DNA from: an uncultured Bacteroidales bacterium
GTDB lineage: Bacteria; Bacteroidota; Bacteroidia; Bacteroidales; UBA932
Reading direction: 5' to 3'
NCBI GenBank assembly: GCA_900316955.1
Contig: ONEX01000016.1
Coordinates: 1 to 64,000 of the forward strand
Length of the DNA: 64,000 bases
The first letter of the stretch is position 1. Each line of letters begins with the position of its first letter. The notes beneath the pieces are model-generated. The model was not told the DNA's origin, made no database searches, and worked only from the letters and a program-made list of their open reading frames with translations. Positions 32,035 through 39,370 of this stretch are shown here, in pieces. The translations under genes and the position numbers were made by a program.

Positions 32035-33291
32035 TTATTGTATCTGTTTCAGTACTTTCCGGGCTTCGGTGAGGATTTCCGCCTCGCCGGGGATGACGCG
32101 GTCCCGCATGACGAAACGGCCGCCCGCGATGACCGAGGAGATGGTGTCGCTGTGTGCGGCATACACCAGGTTCGCGAGGAAGGAGCCCGGGGAAATGAAG
32201 TAGGAGTTGTCGATGTCCACGATGGAGAGGTCCGCGATCGCGCCTTCCCGGACCACGCCGGTGTCCAGGCCGAGGGCCCGGGCGCCGTTCACGGTCGCGG
32301 CGTCCATCAGTTCGTGGAGCGGCATCGCGGACGGGTCGTTCTCCCAGGCCTTCTGGAAGAGGGCCGTGGTCTTCATGGTCTCGAGCATGTCCAGGTTGTT
32401 GGAGGAGGAGGCGCCGTCCGTGCCCAGGCAGATGTTCGCGCCGGCTTTCTTCAGGTCGTCGTAGCGGAAGCGGTAGCCGGAGGCGAGCTTCGCGTTGGAG
32501 TTGATGTTGTGCACGCAGTTCACCCGGTGCCGGCCGAGGATTTGCACGTCGTTGTCGCTGAGCCAGATGGTGTGCGCGGCGACGACGTGCGGTCCCAGCA
32601 CGCCCAGCGAATCAAGGTATTCGGTGGGGGAGAGACCGCCATGGGCCTTCATGCAGTTGATGTTCTCCAGCTCGGTCTCGGAGATGTGGATGTGCAACTT
32701 CATGCCGTGGTCCACGGCGAACTGGCTGGCCCAGCGGATCATCTCCTCGCTGACGGTATAGACCGCGTGGACGGACATCGCGAGGTGGGAGGCCTCGTCC
32801 CACTGTCGGGAGCTTTCGTAGAGCTCGATGCACTTGCGCCGCTGCTTTTCGGCGATGGCCTTGTCGAACTGGTCCAGGATGACGAAGGAGATGTACGGGC
32901 GGATGCCCATCTCCACGGCGGCCTGCCGCGCGTAGGGGGCGAACCAGTACATGTCGTTGAAGGTGGTGGTGCCGCTGCGGATCATCTCCAGGCAGGCGGC
33001 CTTGGTGCCCCAGTAGATGAATTCCTCGTCCATCTTCGCTTCCATGGCCCAGATCTTCGAGAGCCAGCGGTCGAGGGGGACGTCCTCGGTGATGCCCCGC
33101 AGGAGGATCATCGCGGCGTGCGTGTGCATGTTGATGAAACCCGGGATGACGGCCTTGCCGGTGCAGTCCACGGTCTCGTCCGCGACGAGATCCGTCATCT
33201 CTCGGGAAGGAAGGATGCGGTGGATGCGCTGTCCCTGGATGTAGATGTTGACAGGGGCGCCGTCCAACTGTATGTTCTTCAGGAGGATCAT
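32035..33291 (-). CDS. Amidohydrolase, SAH/methylthioadenosine deaminase-like
   Basis: A 418-residue metal-dependent hydrolase of the TrzN/AtzB/MtaD branch. The metal motif is FINMHTHAAM (HxH, about residues 52-61); the other ligands appear in HIHISE (near 215), ARTIWLS-type VVAAHTIWLS (near 255) and LGTDGASSSNNLD (near 300, Asp). TTTFNDMYWF is also typical of the branch. These enzymes deaminate adenosine analogues (S-adenosylhomocysteine, methylthioadenosine, adenosine) or guanine-like rings. Being followed by two PNPs, deamination of an adenine nucleoside to its inosine counterpart, then phosphorolysis, is the pathway I infer. A terminator upstream separates it from DUF3276. Confidence 0.82.
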   Translation of the reverse strand: MILLKNIQLDGAPVNIYIQGQRIHRILPSREMTDLVADETVDCTGKAVIPGFINMHTHAAMILLRGITEDVPLDRWLSKIWAMEAKMDEEFIYWGTKAACLEMIRSGTTTFNDMYWFAPYARQAAVEMGIRPYISFVILDQFDKAIAEKQRRKCIELYESSRQWDEASHLAMSVHAVYTVSEEMIRWASQFAVDHGMKLHIHISETELENINCMKAHGGLSPTEYLDSLGVLGPHVVAAHTIWLSDNDVQILGRHRVNCVHNINSNAKLASGYRFRYDDLKKAGANICLGTDGASSSNNLDMLETMKTTALFQKAWENDPSAMPLHELMDAATVNGARALGLDTGVVREGAIADLSIVDIDNSYFISPGSFLANLVYAAHSDTISSVIAGGRFVMRDRVIPGEAEILTEARKVLKQIQ

Positions 33292-33301
33292 GGTCCGGAG
33301 T

Positions 33302-33333
33302 CAAAAAAACCGGCAGCGCGCGGGCGGCCGGTC
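33302..33333 (-). terminator. Intrinsic terminator after the DUF3276 gene
   Basis: On the minus strand ACCGGC...GCCGGT with a GC-rich loop is followed by seven Ts, 8 bases past the DUF3276 stop and before the amidohydrolase start. Confidence 0.75.
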
Positions 33334-33339
33334 CAAGGT

Positions 33340-33699
33340 TTAGAATTCGTCGAAATTGACGTCGGTGAAGGACTTGCCCGGGGCGTGCTCTGCGCCGTTC
33401 CCGCCGTCCTCGACCTGTCCGAGGCGGGCGCGGATGAACGCGACGGCGTCCTCGAGCCCCTCGGCGAACTTTTCAAAGTCCTCCTTGTAGAGGAAAATCT
33501 TGTGCTTGTCGTAGGAGAAAGTGCCGTCATGCTCCTGGCGGCGCTTGCTTTCGGTGATGGTCAGGTAGAAATCGTTGTTCCCCTTCGTGGCCTTGACATC
33601 GAAAAAGTAGGTACGCTTTCCTGCACGGACCGGCTTCGAATAGACGTCTTCCGTGTTTCGCTCCTGGGCGCGGGCCCTTTCGTAATCTTCACTGTACAT
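33340..33699 (-). CDS. DUF3276 / PUR-domain nucleic-acid-binding protein
   Basis: A 119-residue protein matching the DUF3276 family, a single PUR-alpha-like domain found almost only in Bacteroidota. The conserved core is YSKPVRAGKRTYFFDVKATKGNNDFYLTITESKRR, followed by KHKIFLYKEDFEKFAEGLEDAVAFI. The PUR fold binds single-stranded DNA or RNA, and spirochaete and Bacteroidota members dimerise. Residues after about 100 are a variable tail. Promoter box at 33728-33735; terminator downstream. Confidence 0.9.
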   Translation of the reverse strand: MYSEDYERARAQERNTEDVYSKPVRAGKRTYFFDVKATKGNNDFYLTITESKRRQEHDGTFSYDKHKIFLYKEDFEKFAEGLEDAVAFIRARLGQVEDGGNGAEHAPGKSFTDVNFDEF

Positions 33700-33727
33700 A
33701 GCTATGTCCTTAAATTCGATTTGTTCA

Positions 33728-33735
33728 CAAATGTA
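33728..33735 (-). promoter_or_regulatory. -7 box for DUF3276
   Basis: TACATTTG on the minus strand, 29 bases upstream of the ATG. Confidence 0.65.
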
Positions 33736-33756
33736 GGGAAATTATTTAAAAAACAC

Positions 33757-33764
33757 TAACTTTG
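33757..33764 (+). promoter_or_regulatory. -7 box for nusB operon
   Basis: TAACTTTG, 20 bases upstream of the ATG at 33784; divergent from the DUF3276 promoter. Confidence 0.65.
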
Positions 33765-33783
33765 TACAAATTATTTGAAAGCT

Positions 33784-34749
33784 ATGCTGAATCGAAGAAT
33801 TCTGCGGATCAAGGCCTTCAAAGTCCTGTATTCCTATGCCGAAAACCGGACGATGACCCTCAACGAAGCCCTATCCGCCCTGGATATCTCCTGCGAGGCG
33901 ACGCGGGACCTCTATCTCCTGATGCTGTCCATCGCAGGCCCCCTTACGGCGGAGGCCGCGCGGCGCGCGGAAGCGGCCCGCCACAAGTTCAACCCCACCG
34001 AGGAAGAACTCCATCCGAACCTCAAGTTCGTCCATAACGCCCTCGCTCCGCTCCTGGCGGAGGATCCTGACTTCCAGAAGCTCCTGGAGCGCAAGAAACT
34101 CTCCTGGGACCAGGACGACGCCCTGGTGAACCAGCTCTACGAAAGCATCGTCACCCGTCCCTATTACGCCGCCTACCTGGCGGATCCGGAAATCTCCCTG
34201 GCGCAGGACGTCCGCATCTTCAAGAAGATCTTCGAGAACGAATTCGAGGACAACGACGCCCTCTGGCAGATCCTGGAGGACCGTTCCATCTACTGGACGG
34301 ACGACCTTCCCTACGTCCTCACGCATGTCATCCGCAGCCTGGACGACATCGCCCGGACCGGCCGCTGGGAGCTTCCGCCCCTGTACCAGAGCGACATGCT
34401 CGCCGCGCAGGGCAAGTCCGTGGACAGCGACGGCCAGTTCGTCAAGCGCCTGCTGACCGCGGCGTTCGGCCGTTTCACCGAGTACTACGACAAGGTGGCG
34501 GGCTCCGTCCGCGGCTGGGACCGCGACCGCCTCTTCACCACGGACATCGTCCTCATCGCCATGGGCCTCGCCGAGGCGGAAACTTTCCCGGAAATCCCCG
34601 TGAAGGTCACCATCAACGAGTACGTGGAAATCTCCAAGTTCTACTCCACCCCCAAGAGCCGCTCCTTCGTGAACGGCCTCCTGGACCGCCTCATCAAGGA
34701 AAGCGAGGCGGAAGGCCGCGTACACAAGGCCGGCAAGGGACTCCTTTAG
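33784..34749 (+). CDS. nusB: Transcription antitermination factor NusB (long Bacteroidota form)
   Basis: A 321-residue protein, about twice the classical NusB length, as is usual in Bacteroidota. The start MLNRRILRIKAFKVLYSY (ATG at 33784) is the NusB helix 1 pattern RxxxRxxAfqxLY. A long helical insertion (about 35-190) precedes the conserved C-terminal half: TDIVLIAMGLAEAETFPEIPVKVTINEYVEISKFYSTPKSRSFVNGLLDRL (about 245-300). NusB with NusE binds boxA RNA to prevent premature termination in rRNA operons. First gene of the nusB-yajC-ybbR-coaE run. Confidence 0.92.
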   Translation: MLNRRILRIKAFKVLYSYAENRTMTLNEALSALDISCEATRDLYLLMLSIAGPLTAEAARRAEAARHKFNPTEEELHPNLKFVHNALAPLLAEDPDFQKLLERKKLSWDQDDALVNQLYESIVTRPYYAAYLADPEISLAQDVRIFKKIFENEFEDNDALWQILEDRSIYWTDDLPYVLTHVIRSLDDIARTGRWELPPLYQSDMLAAQGKSVDSDGQFVKRLLTAAFGRFTEYYDKVAGSVRGWDRDRLFTTDIVLIAMGLAEAETFPEIPVKVTINEYVEISKFYSTPKSRSFVNGLLDRLIKESEAEGRVHKAGKGLL

Positions 34750-34770
34750 CAATCTAATAAAACCCAGAAT

Positions 34771-35097
34771 ATGAAGACTCTTTTCCTTCTTCTCCAGGCC
34801 CAGGCCCCTGCGCAGGGCCAGCCGGGCGGCGGCGCCTCCATGTGGATCCTCCTCCTGCTGATGTTCGTCGTCATGTATTTCTTCATGATCCGGCCCCAGC
34901 GCAAGCAGCAGAAAGAGCTCGAGGCCTTCCAGAACGCCCTCAAGAAGGGTGACAAGGTGATCATCGGCAACAGCGGCATCTTCGGCGAGATCGTCGAGGT
35001 GAACGACCGCACCGCCCTGGTCCGCGTGGACGGCGACACCAAGCTCCGCGTCGCGAAGCAGGTCCTCACCAAGGACACCTCCGACATCCAGCAGTAG
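34771..35097 (+). CDS. yajC: Preprotein translocase accessory subunit YajC
   Basis: A 108-residue inner-membrane protein. One transmembrane helix (about 24-44, MWILLLLMFVVMYFFMIRPQ) ends in the YajC hallmark FMIRPQRKQQKE, and the cytoplasmic domain has GDKVIIGNSGIFGEIVEV. YajC associates with SecDF and the holotranslocon. It lies between nusB (21-base gap) and the YbbR-like gene (13-base gap). Confidence 0.95.
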   Translation: MKTLFLLLQAQAPAQGQPGGGASMWILLLLMFVVMYFFMIRPQRKQQKELEAFQNALKKGDKVIIGNSGIFGEIVEVNDRTALVRVDGDTKLRVAKQVLTKDTSDIQQ

Positions 35098-35110
35098 GCG
35101 TCCTGCTTCC

Positions 35111-36067
35111 GTGAAACGGAAATTCCGGCTGCCGCTGCGGGGCAGGGAGTGGCTTCTTTTCGCCACCTCCCTCGTGCTCGCCCTGCTCATCTGGTTCCTC
35201 AGCAACCTGTCCCGGTCCTATTCGGGCGTGCTGGGGGTTCCCGTCGTCGCGGAATGCAACCTGCAAGGTTACAGCAACGTATCGTCCAATTCGGCGATGC
35301 TCTCCGCCCGCTGCCGCGCGGAGGGCTTCCGGCTCCTGCGGGAGGGAACCCGCAGTTCCCGCCGGCCCGTCCGGGTCGCGTTCGACCGGGCGGACCTCCG
35401 CCACGGGACGGGCGACCGTTTCTTCGTCACGGGCAACGTGATGAACAATTACCTGCGGCAGATCTTCGGGGACAAGGTGGACGTGGAGGACATCATCACG
35501 GACACGCTCTATTTCCTGTTCTCCCAGGAGAACAACAAGCGGGTCCCCGTCAATTTCACCGGCGATTTCTCCTACCGTTCCCAGTACATGGCTTCCGGGC
35601 CCCTCAAGATCACTCCGGACTCGGTGACCGTGTACGGTGAAAAGGCGCGTCTGGACCTGGTGGACCACGTGTCCACGGCCCAGGTCTTCCCGGACGATGT
35701 CCACGAGGCGCAGCACGGCGTCCTCCGGCTCCGCAAGATCAAGGGCGTCCGCTTCTCGGACGAGGAGATCTCCTACGAACTCCCGGTCGCCCGCTATGTG
35801 GAACTGCGTTCCGAACTGCCCGTCTCGGTGCGGAACGTCTCGGGCGGCCGTCATCTGGACGTGTTCCCGTCCCGGGCGACCGTCATCCTGCACTGCATCT
35901 TCCCGGTAGGGCGCGACCCGTTCGAGTCTTTCCAGCTGTACATCGACTACGCCGACTTCGCCTCGTCCCTGTCCGGCCGCTGCGTCCCTCGTGTGCAGGA
36001 ACTCCCGCCCGGGGTGCTCGACTATCGGGTGGAACCGGCCGTGTTCGACTGCATCGAGACCGACTGA
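35111..36067 (+). CDS. YbbR-like domain protein
   Basis: A 318-residue protein with one N-terminal membrane helix (about 13-32, EWLLFATSLVLALLIWFLSN), the rest predicted to lie on the outer face of the inner membrane. The region after the helix contains repeats of the YbbR/CdaR type (ADLRHGTGDRFFVTG, ITPDSVTVYGEKARLDLVDHV with a later FSDEEISYELPV). In Firmicutes CdaR controls the diadenylate cyclase, but in Bacteroidota the gene sits between yajC and coaE, as here, and its role is not established. The start is GTG at 35111. Confidence 0.78.
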   Translation: MKRKFRLPLRGREWLLFATSLVLALLIWFLSNLSRSYSGVLGVPVVAECNLQGYSNVSSNSAMLSARCRAEGFRLLREGTRSSRRPVRVAFDRADLRHGTGDRFFVTGNVMNNYLRQIFGDKVDVEDIITDTLYFLFSQENNKRVPVNFTGDFSYRSQYMASGPLKITPDSVTVYGEKARLDLVDHVSTAQVFPDDVHEAQHGVLRLRKIKGVRFSDEEISYELPVARYVELRSELPVSVRNVSGGRHLDVFPSRATVILHCIFPVGRDPFESFQLYIDYADFASSLSGRCVPRVQELPPGVLDYRVEPAVFDCIETD

Positions 36068-36071
36068 TCCC

Positions 36072-36680
36072 ATGAAGACGGTCATCCTCACCGGGGGAAT
36101 GGGCAGCGGCAAGTCCGCCGTCGCCGCCGTGCTCAAGGCGCGGGGCGTTCCCGTGTATGATTCCGATTCCCGGACGAAGTCCCTCTACGACCGCGATCCC
36201 GCCCTCGTGGAACGGCTGGAAGCTGTGCTGGGCACCGGCATTCGCGCCGCGGACGGCCGTCTGGACCGCGCGAAACTCGCTTCTCTGATCTTCTCGGACC
36301 CTGCCCGCAAGGCCGCCGTGGAGGCGGTCGTCCATCCGGCCGTCCTGGCGGATTTCCGCCGCTGGAAGCGCTGGCACCGGCCCCGGGGATGGACCTACGG
36401 CCCCGTTCCTTTCGTGGTGCTGGAATCGGCCATCATCCTGTCCTGCCCGGTCTTCGACGGGGTGGGCGACAAGGTGGTCCTGGTCGATGCGCCAGAGGCG
36501 ATGCGCGTCGCGCGCGCCGTGGCCCGAGACGGCTCGGACCCCGATGCGGCCCTCCGCCGCATCCGCCAGCAGCACTTCGACCTCGCCCGCGTGGACGCCG
36601 TCCTTCGGAACGACGCCACCCTGGAGGCCCTTTCGGCCGAGACAGACCGCGTTTTTCTGAATTTATTCGTATCTTTGTAA
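36072..36680 (+). CDS. coaE: Dephospho-CoA kinase
   Basis: A 202-residue cytosolic kinase for the last step of coenzyme A synthesis, phosphorylating the 3'-OH of dephospho-CoA. The P-loop is LTGGMGSGKSAVAAVL (G8-S15), followed by VYDSDSRTKSLY and the family's VHPAV (about 90-94), with the lid region AVARDGSDPDAALRRIRQQ. The ATG at 36072 is 4 bases after the YbbR-like stop, so the genes are coupled. The last codons contain the promoter box of the next gene. Confidence 0.93.
   Translation: MKTVILTGGMGSGKSAVAAVLKARGVPVYDSDSRTKSLYDRDPALVERLEAVLGTGIRAADGRLDRAKLASLIFSDPARKAAVEAVVHPAVLADFRRWKRWHRPRGWTYGPVPFVVLESAIILSCPVFDGVGDKVVLVDAPEAMRVARAVARDGSDPDAALRRIRQQHFDLARVDAVLRNDATLEALSAETDRVFLNLFVSL
36670..36677 (+). 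promoter_or_regulatory. -7 box for DUF5606-rimO
   Basis: TATCTTTG inside the end of coaE, 24 bases upstream of the DUF5606 ATG; it matches TAnnTTTG. Confidence 0.6.
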
Positions 36681-36701
36681 ACTATAAAACACAAGCATAT
36701 C

Positions 36702-37127
36702 ATGAAAACCGACCTTGCCAAGATCCTTTCCGTCCGCGGCCAGCGCGGACTGTTCTCCTATATCGCCCAGTCGCGCAACGGCGCCATTGCGGAATCCCTC
36801 CGCGACCACAAGCGCACGAACTTCGCGGCGAACGCCGGCATCACCACCCTCGCGGACATCTCCATCTACACGCTGGAAGGGGAACTGAAGCTCAAGGAAG
36901 TCTTCCTCAAGCTCCAGTCCGTCCTCGGCGACGCCGACGCCCCCACCTCCAAAGACAATGTCGAGGATATCAAGGCCCTCTTCGAGAAGGCCGTTCCCGA
37001 CTATGACGGCGACCGCTTCTACGTGTCCCACATGAAGAAGGTGGTGGACTGGTACAACGAACTGAAGAACTACGCCTCCCTCGACTTCGTGGAAGAGGAA
37101 GAGGAGGCTGCCGAACCCGAGGCCTAG
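36702..37127 (+). CDS. DUF5606 family protein
   Basis: A 141-residue soluble protein of a Bacteroidota-specific family. The core starts LAKILSVRGQRGLFSYIAQSRNGAIAESL, and RTNFAANAGITTLADISIYT follows. The C-terminal part has FYVSHMKKVVDWYNELKNYASLDF, ending in an acidic tail (EEEEEAAEPEA). Function unknown; it is immediately followed by rimO with no spacing, and has its own promoter box inside coaE. Confidence 0.88.
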   Translation: MKTDLAKILSVRGQRGLFSYIAQSRNGAIAESLRDHKRTNFAANAGITTLADISIYTLEGELKLKEVFLKLQSVLGDADAPTSKDNVEDIKALFEKAVPDYDGDRFYVSHMKKVVDWYNELKNYASLDFVEEEEEAAEPEA

Positions 37128-38447
37128 ATGCCCACCCTGCAGGTCATCACCCTGGGGTGCTCCAAGAACACGGTTGACACGGAACACCTCCTGTACCAGG
37201 TACGGAACGCCTATGAGATCGTACCGGAAGAGGAGGTGCGCCCGGTCGATGTCCAGCTGATCAACACCTGCGGTTTCATCGGCGACGCCAAAGAGCAGTC
37301 CGTCCAGACGATCCTGGCCTCCGTCCAGCGCAAGAAGGAGGGGGAAATCGGCCGTCTCCTGGTGTTCGGCTGCCTGTCGCAGCGCTACAGCCGCGAAATG
37401 CCGGACCTCATCCCGGAGGTGGACGGCTGGTTCGGCGCGCGGGACCTGGATCCCGTCGTCCGCGCCCTCGGCTGCCGGCCGGATCCGGCCTCGGCCCATT
37501 GCCGCGTCCGCACGGACGGCATCCATCCCTACGCCTACCTCAAGATCTCGGAAGGCTGCGACCGGCGCTGTTCCTACTGCGCCATCCCGCTCATCCGCGG
37601 GCCCCACAAGTCCGTGCCCATGGAGACGCTCGTGCAGGAGGCGGAGGAACTCGCCGCCCAGGGCGTCCGGGAGCTGGTGATCATCGCCCAGGACACGACC
37701 TACTATGGCCTGGACCTGTACAAGAAGCGCTCGCTGGCGGAGCTTCTCCGCCGCCTTTCCGCCGTGGAAGGCATCGAGTGGCTCCGGATCCACTACTCCT
37801 ATCCGGCCGATTTCCCGGAGGACGTGCTGGATGAGATGGCGAACAATCCGAAGGTCTGCCGCTACATGGACATCCCCCTCCAGCACATCTCGGACCCGGT
37901 ACTGGACAAGATGCACCGTCATGTGGACGGGGCCTGGACGCGGGAGCTCATCCGCCGGATGCGGGAGAAAGTTCCCGGCGTGGTACTCCGCACGACAATG
38001 ATCGTGGGCCATCCCGGCGAGACGCCCTACGCATTCCGGCAATTGCTCCAATTCGTGGAGGAAGCCCGCTTCGAGCGCCTCGGCGCCTTCACCTATTCCG
38101 AGGAGGAAGGCACCTACGGCGCAGGGCATTTCGACGACGCGATCACCCCGCGGACGAAGAAATTGCGCCTTTCCCGCCTCATGGAACTGCAGCGTGGCAT
38201 TTCTCTTGCATACAATCAATCACGCGTGGGGACGGAAGTCCGTGTCCTGGCGGACGACTTCGTGGACGGCGTCTTCGTATGCCGCAGCGAATTCGAAAGC
38301 CCGGAAGTGGACGGTGAGATCCTGGTGAAGTACGAGCCGGACCGGTTCGGGGGCGTCGAGCCTTACTCCCTGGTCGGCAGCTTCTTCCGGGTGAAGGTCG
38401 TCTCCGCCGACGAGTATGATTTGATTGCAGAACTTGTGGAATTATGA
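37128..38447 (+). CDS. rimO: Ribosomal protein S12 methylthiotransferase RimO
   Basis: A 439-residue radical SAM enzyme that methylthiolates an aspartate of ribosomal protein S12. The N-terminal UPF0004 domain has LGCSKNTVDTE (Cys11) and NTCGFIGDAKEQS, with a third cysteine in FGCLSQRY, together binding one Fe-S cluster. The radical SAM cluster is CDRRCSYCAIP (about 143-150), followed by RGPHKS. The C-terminal TRAM domain covers about 375-439. The STCGF-less, GCSKN-containing N-terminus separates RimO from MiaB. Starts directly after the DUF5606 stop and overlaps the next gene by 4 bases. Confidence 0.96.
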   Translation: MPTLQVITLGCSKNTVDTEHLLYQVRNAYEIVPEEEVRPVDVQLINTCGFIGDAKEQSVQTILASVQRKKEGEIGRLLVFGCLSQRYSREMPDLIPEVDGWFGARDLDPVVRALGCRPDPASAHCRVRTDGIHPYAYLKISEGCDRRCSYCAIPLIRGPHKSVPMETLVQEAEELAAQGVRELVIIAQDTTYYGLDLYKKRSLAELLRRLSAVEGIEWLRIHYSYPADFPEDVLDEMANNPKVCRYMDIPLQHISDPVLDKMHRHVDGAWTRELIRRMREKVPGVVLRTTMIVGHPGETPYAFRQLLQFVEEARFERLGAFTYSEEEGTYGAGHFDDAITPRTKKLRLSRLMELQRGISLAYNQSRVGTEVRVLADDFVDGVFVCRSEFESPEVDGEILVKYEPDRFGGVEPYSLVGSFFRVKVVSADEYDLIAELVEL

Positions 38448-39370
38448 GAAGATTCACCCTGACCTTGGGGCTCGCCGCCCTGGCGCTGGCCGCTTGTTCG
38501 CCCCAGACCCTGACCCTGAACGTCGACATGCGCCATCCGTCGAAATCCGGCATCGACCTGAGCCGGAAGTCGATGTCCATCGTGTACATGGACGACGGAC
38601 AGGCGGACACCACTTTCAGCAACGGCGTGGCCTCCAGCTTTGCCCGCAGCCTCGAGGAAGACTACTTCGGCGGCAAAGAGGCCGTCGGCGTGTACAAGAT
38701 TCCCGTGGACTCCGTGTCCCTGGACCTGATGCACCGCCTCGTGATCGACAGCGGGGACGACGTCGTCTTCCTGCTGGGCCCGCCCACTTTCGGGGAAGTG
38801 GTCCTGTCGGACCTCGCGCCTGTCAAGAATCCCGTGAGCGTGGATTCCGCGTTCGTCGCCCAGGCGCAGGTGCCGTTCAACGAGAAACTCTTCGTCTATG
38901 ACAGCATGGGCAAGGATGACGAGCTGCACATCTTCCGCGGCAACAGCATCCTCCGCACCCAGGTGTTCACGAACGGGGTGACCGCGAAGGAATTCCTGAA
39001 GGAGAAGGCCCTCAAATCCAAGGACTGGGGCGCGGACCTCGTAGGCAAGCAGATCTCGAACCGCTTCGTCCCCACCTGGAAGGAGGAACTCTATTCCGTG
39101 TACTATTTCGAGGGCTGGGACACCGACTGGATCACGGCCGCCTCCTACGCCTACGAGATGAAGTGGAAGAAAGCCGCGGACATCTGGATGAAGAAGCTCG
39201 ACGACAACAGCTACACCAAGCGAGCCTGCGCCTGCTACAACACGGCCCTGGCCTTCTACATGATGGGCGACCTGAACCTCGCCACCAAGTGGCTGGACCG
39301 TGCCGACCAGTACGGCAAGCCCGACCTTTCCCCGGGGCTCCGCAAGAAGATCGAAGCCCGCAAGCGATAA
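38444..39370 (+). CDS. Lipoprotein with C-terminal TPR-like repeats (DUF6340-like)
   Basis: A 308-residue lipoprotein with lipobox ALAAC (Cys at about residue 18). The N-terminal half is beta-rich and starts VDMRHPSKSGIDLSRKSMSIVYMDDG; the C-terminal part (about 215-308) is helical with a tetratricopeptide look (AADIWMKKLDDNSYTKRACACYNTALAFYMMGDLNLATKWLDRADQYG). The overall pattern reminds me of DUF6340, a Bacteroidota lipoprotein family of unknown role, but the match is from memory. It overlaps rimO by 4 bases and precedes the YgiQ gene without a gap. Confidence 0.65.
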   Translation: MRRFTLTLGLAALALAACSPQTLTLNVDMRHPSKSGIDLSRKSMSIVYMDDGQADTTFSNGVASSFARSLEEDYFGGKEAVGVYKIPVDSVSLDLMHRLVIDSGDDVVFLLGPPTFGEVVLSDLAPVKNPVSVDSAFVAQAQVPFNEKLFVYDSMGKDDELHIFRGNSILRTQVFTNGVTAKEFLKEKALKSKDWGADLVGKQISNRFVPTWKEELYSVYYFEGWDTDWITAASYAYEMKWKKAADIWMKKLDDNSYTKRACACYNTALAFYMMGDLNLATKWLDRADQYGKPDLSPGLRKKIEARKR

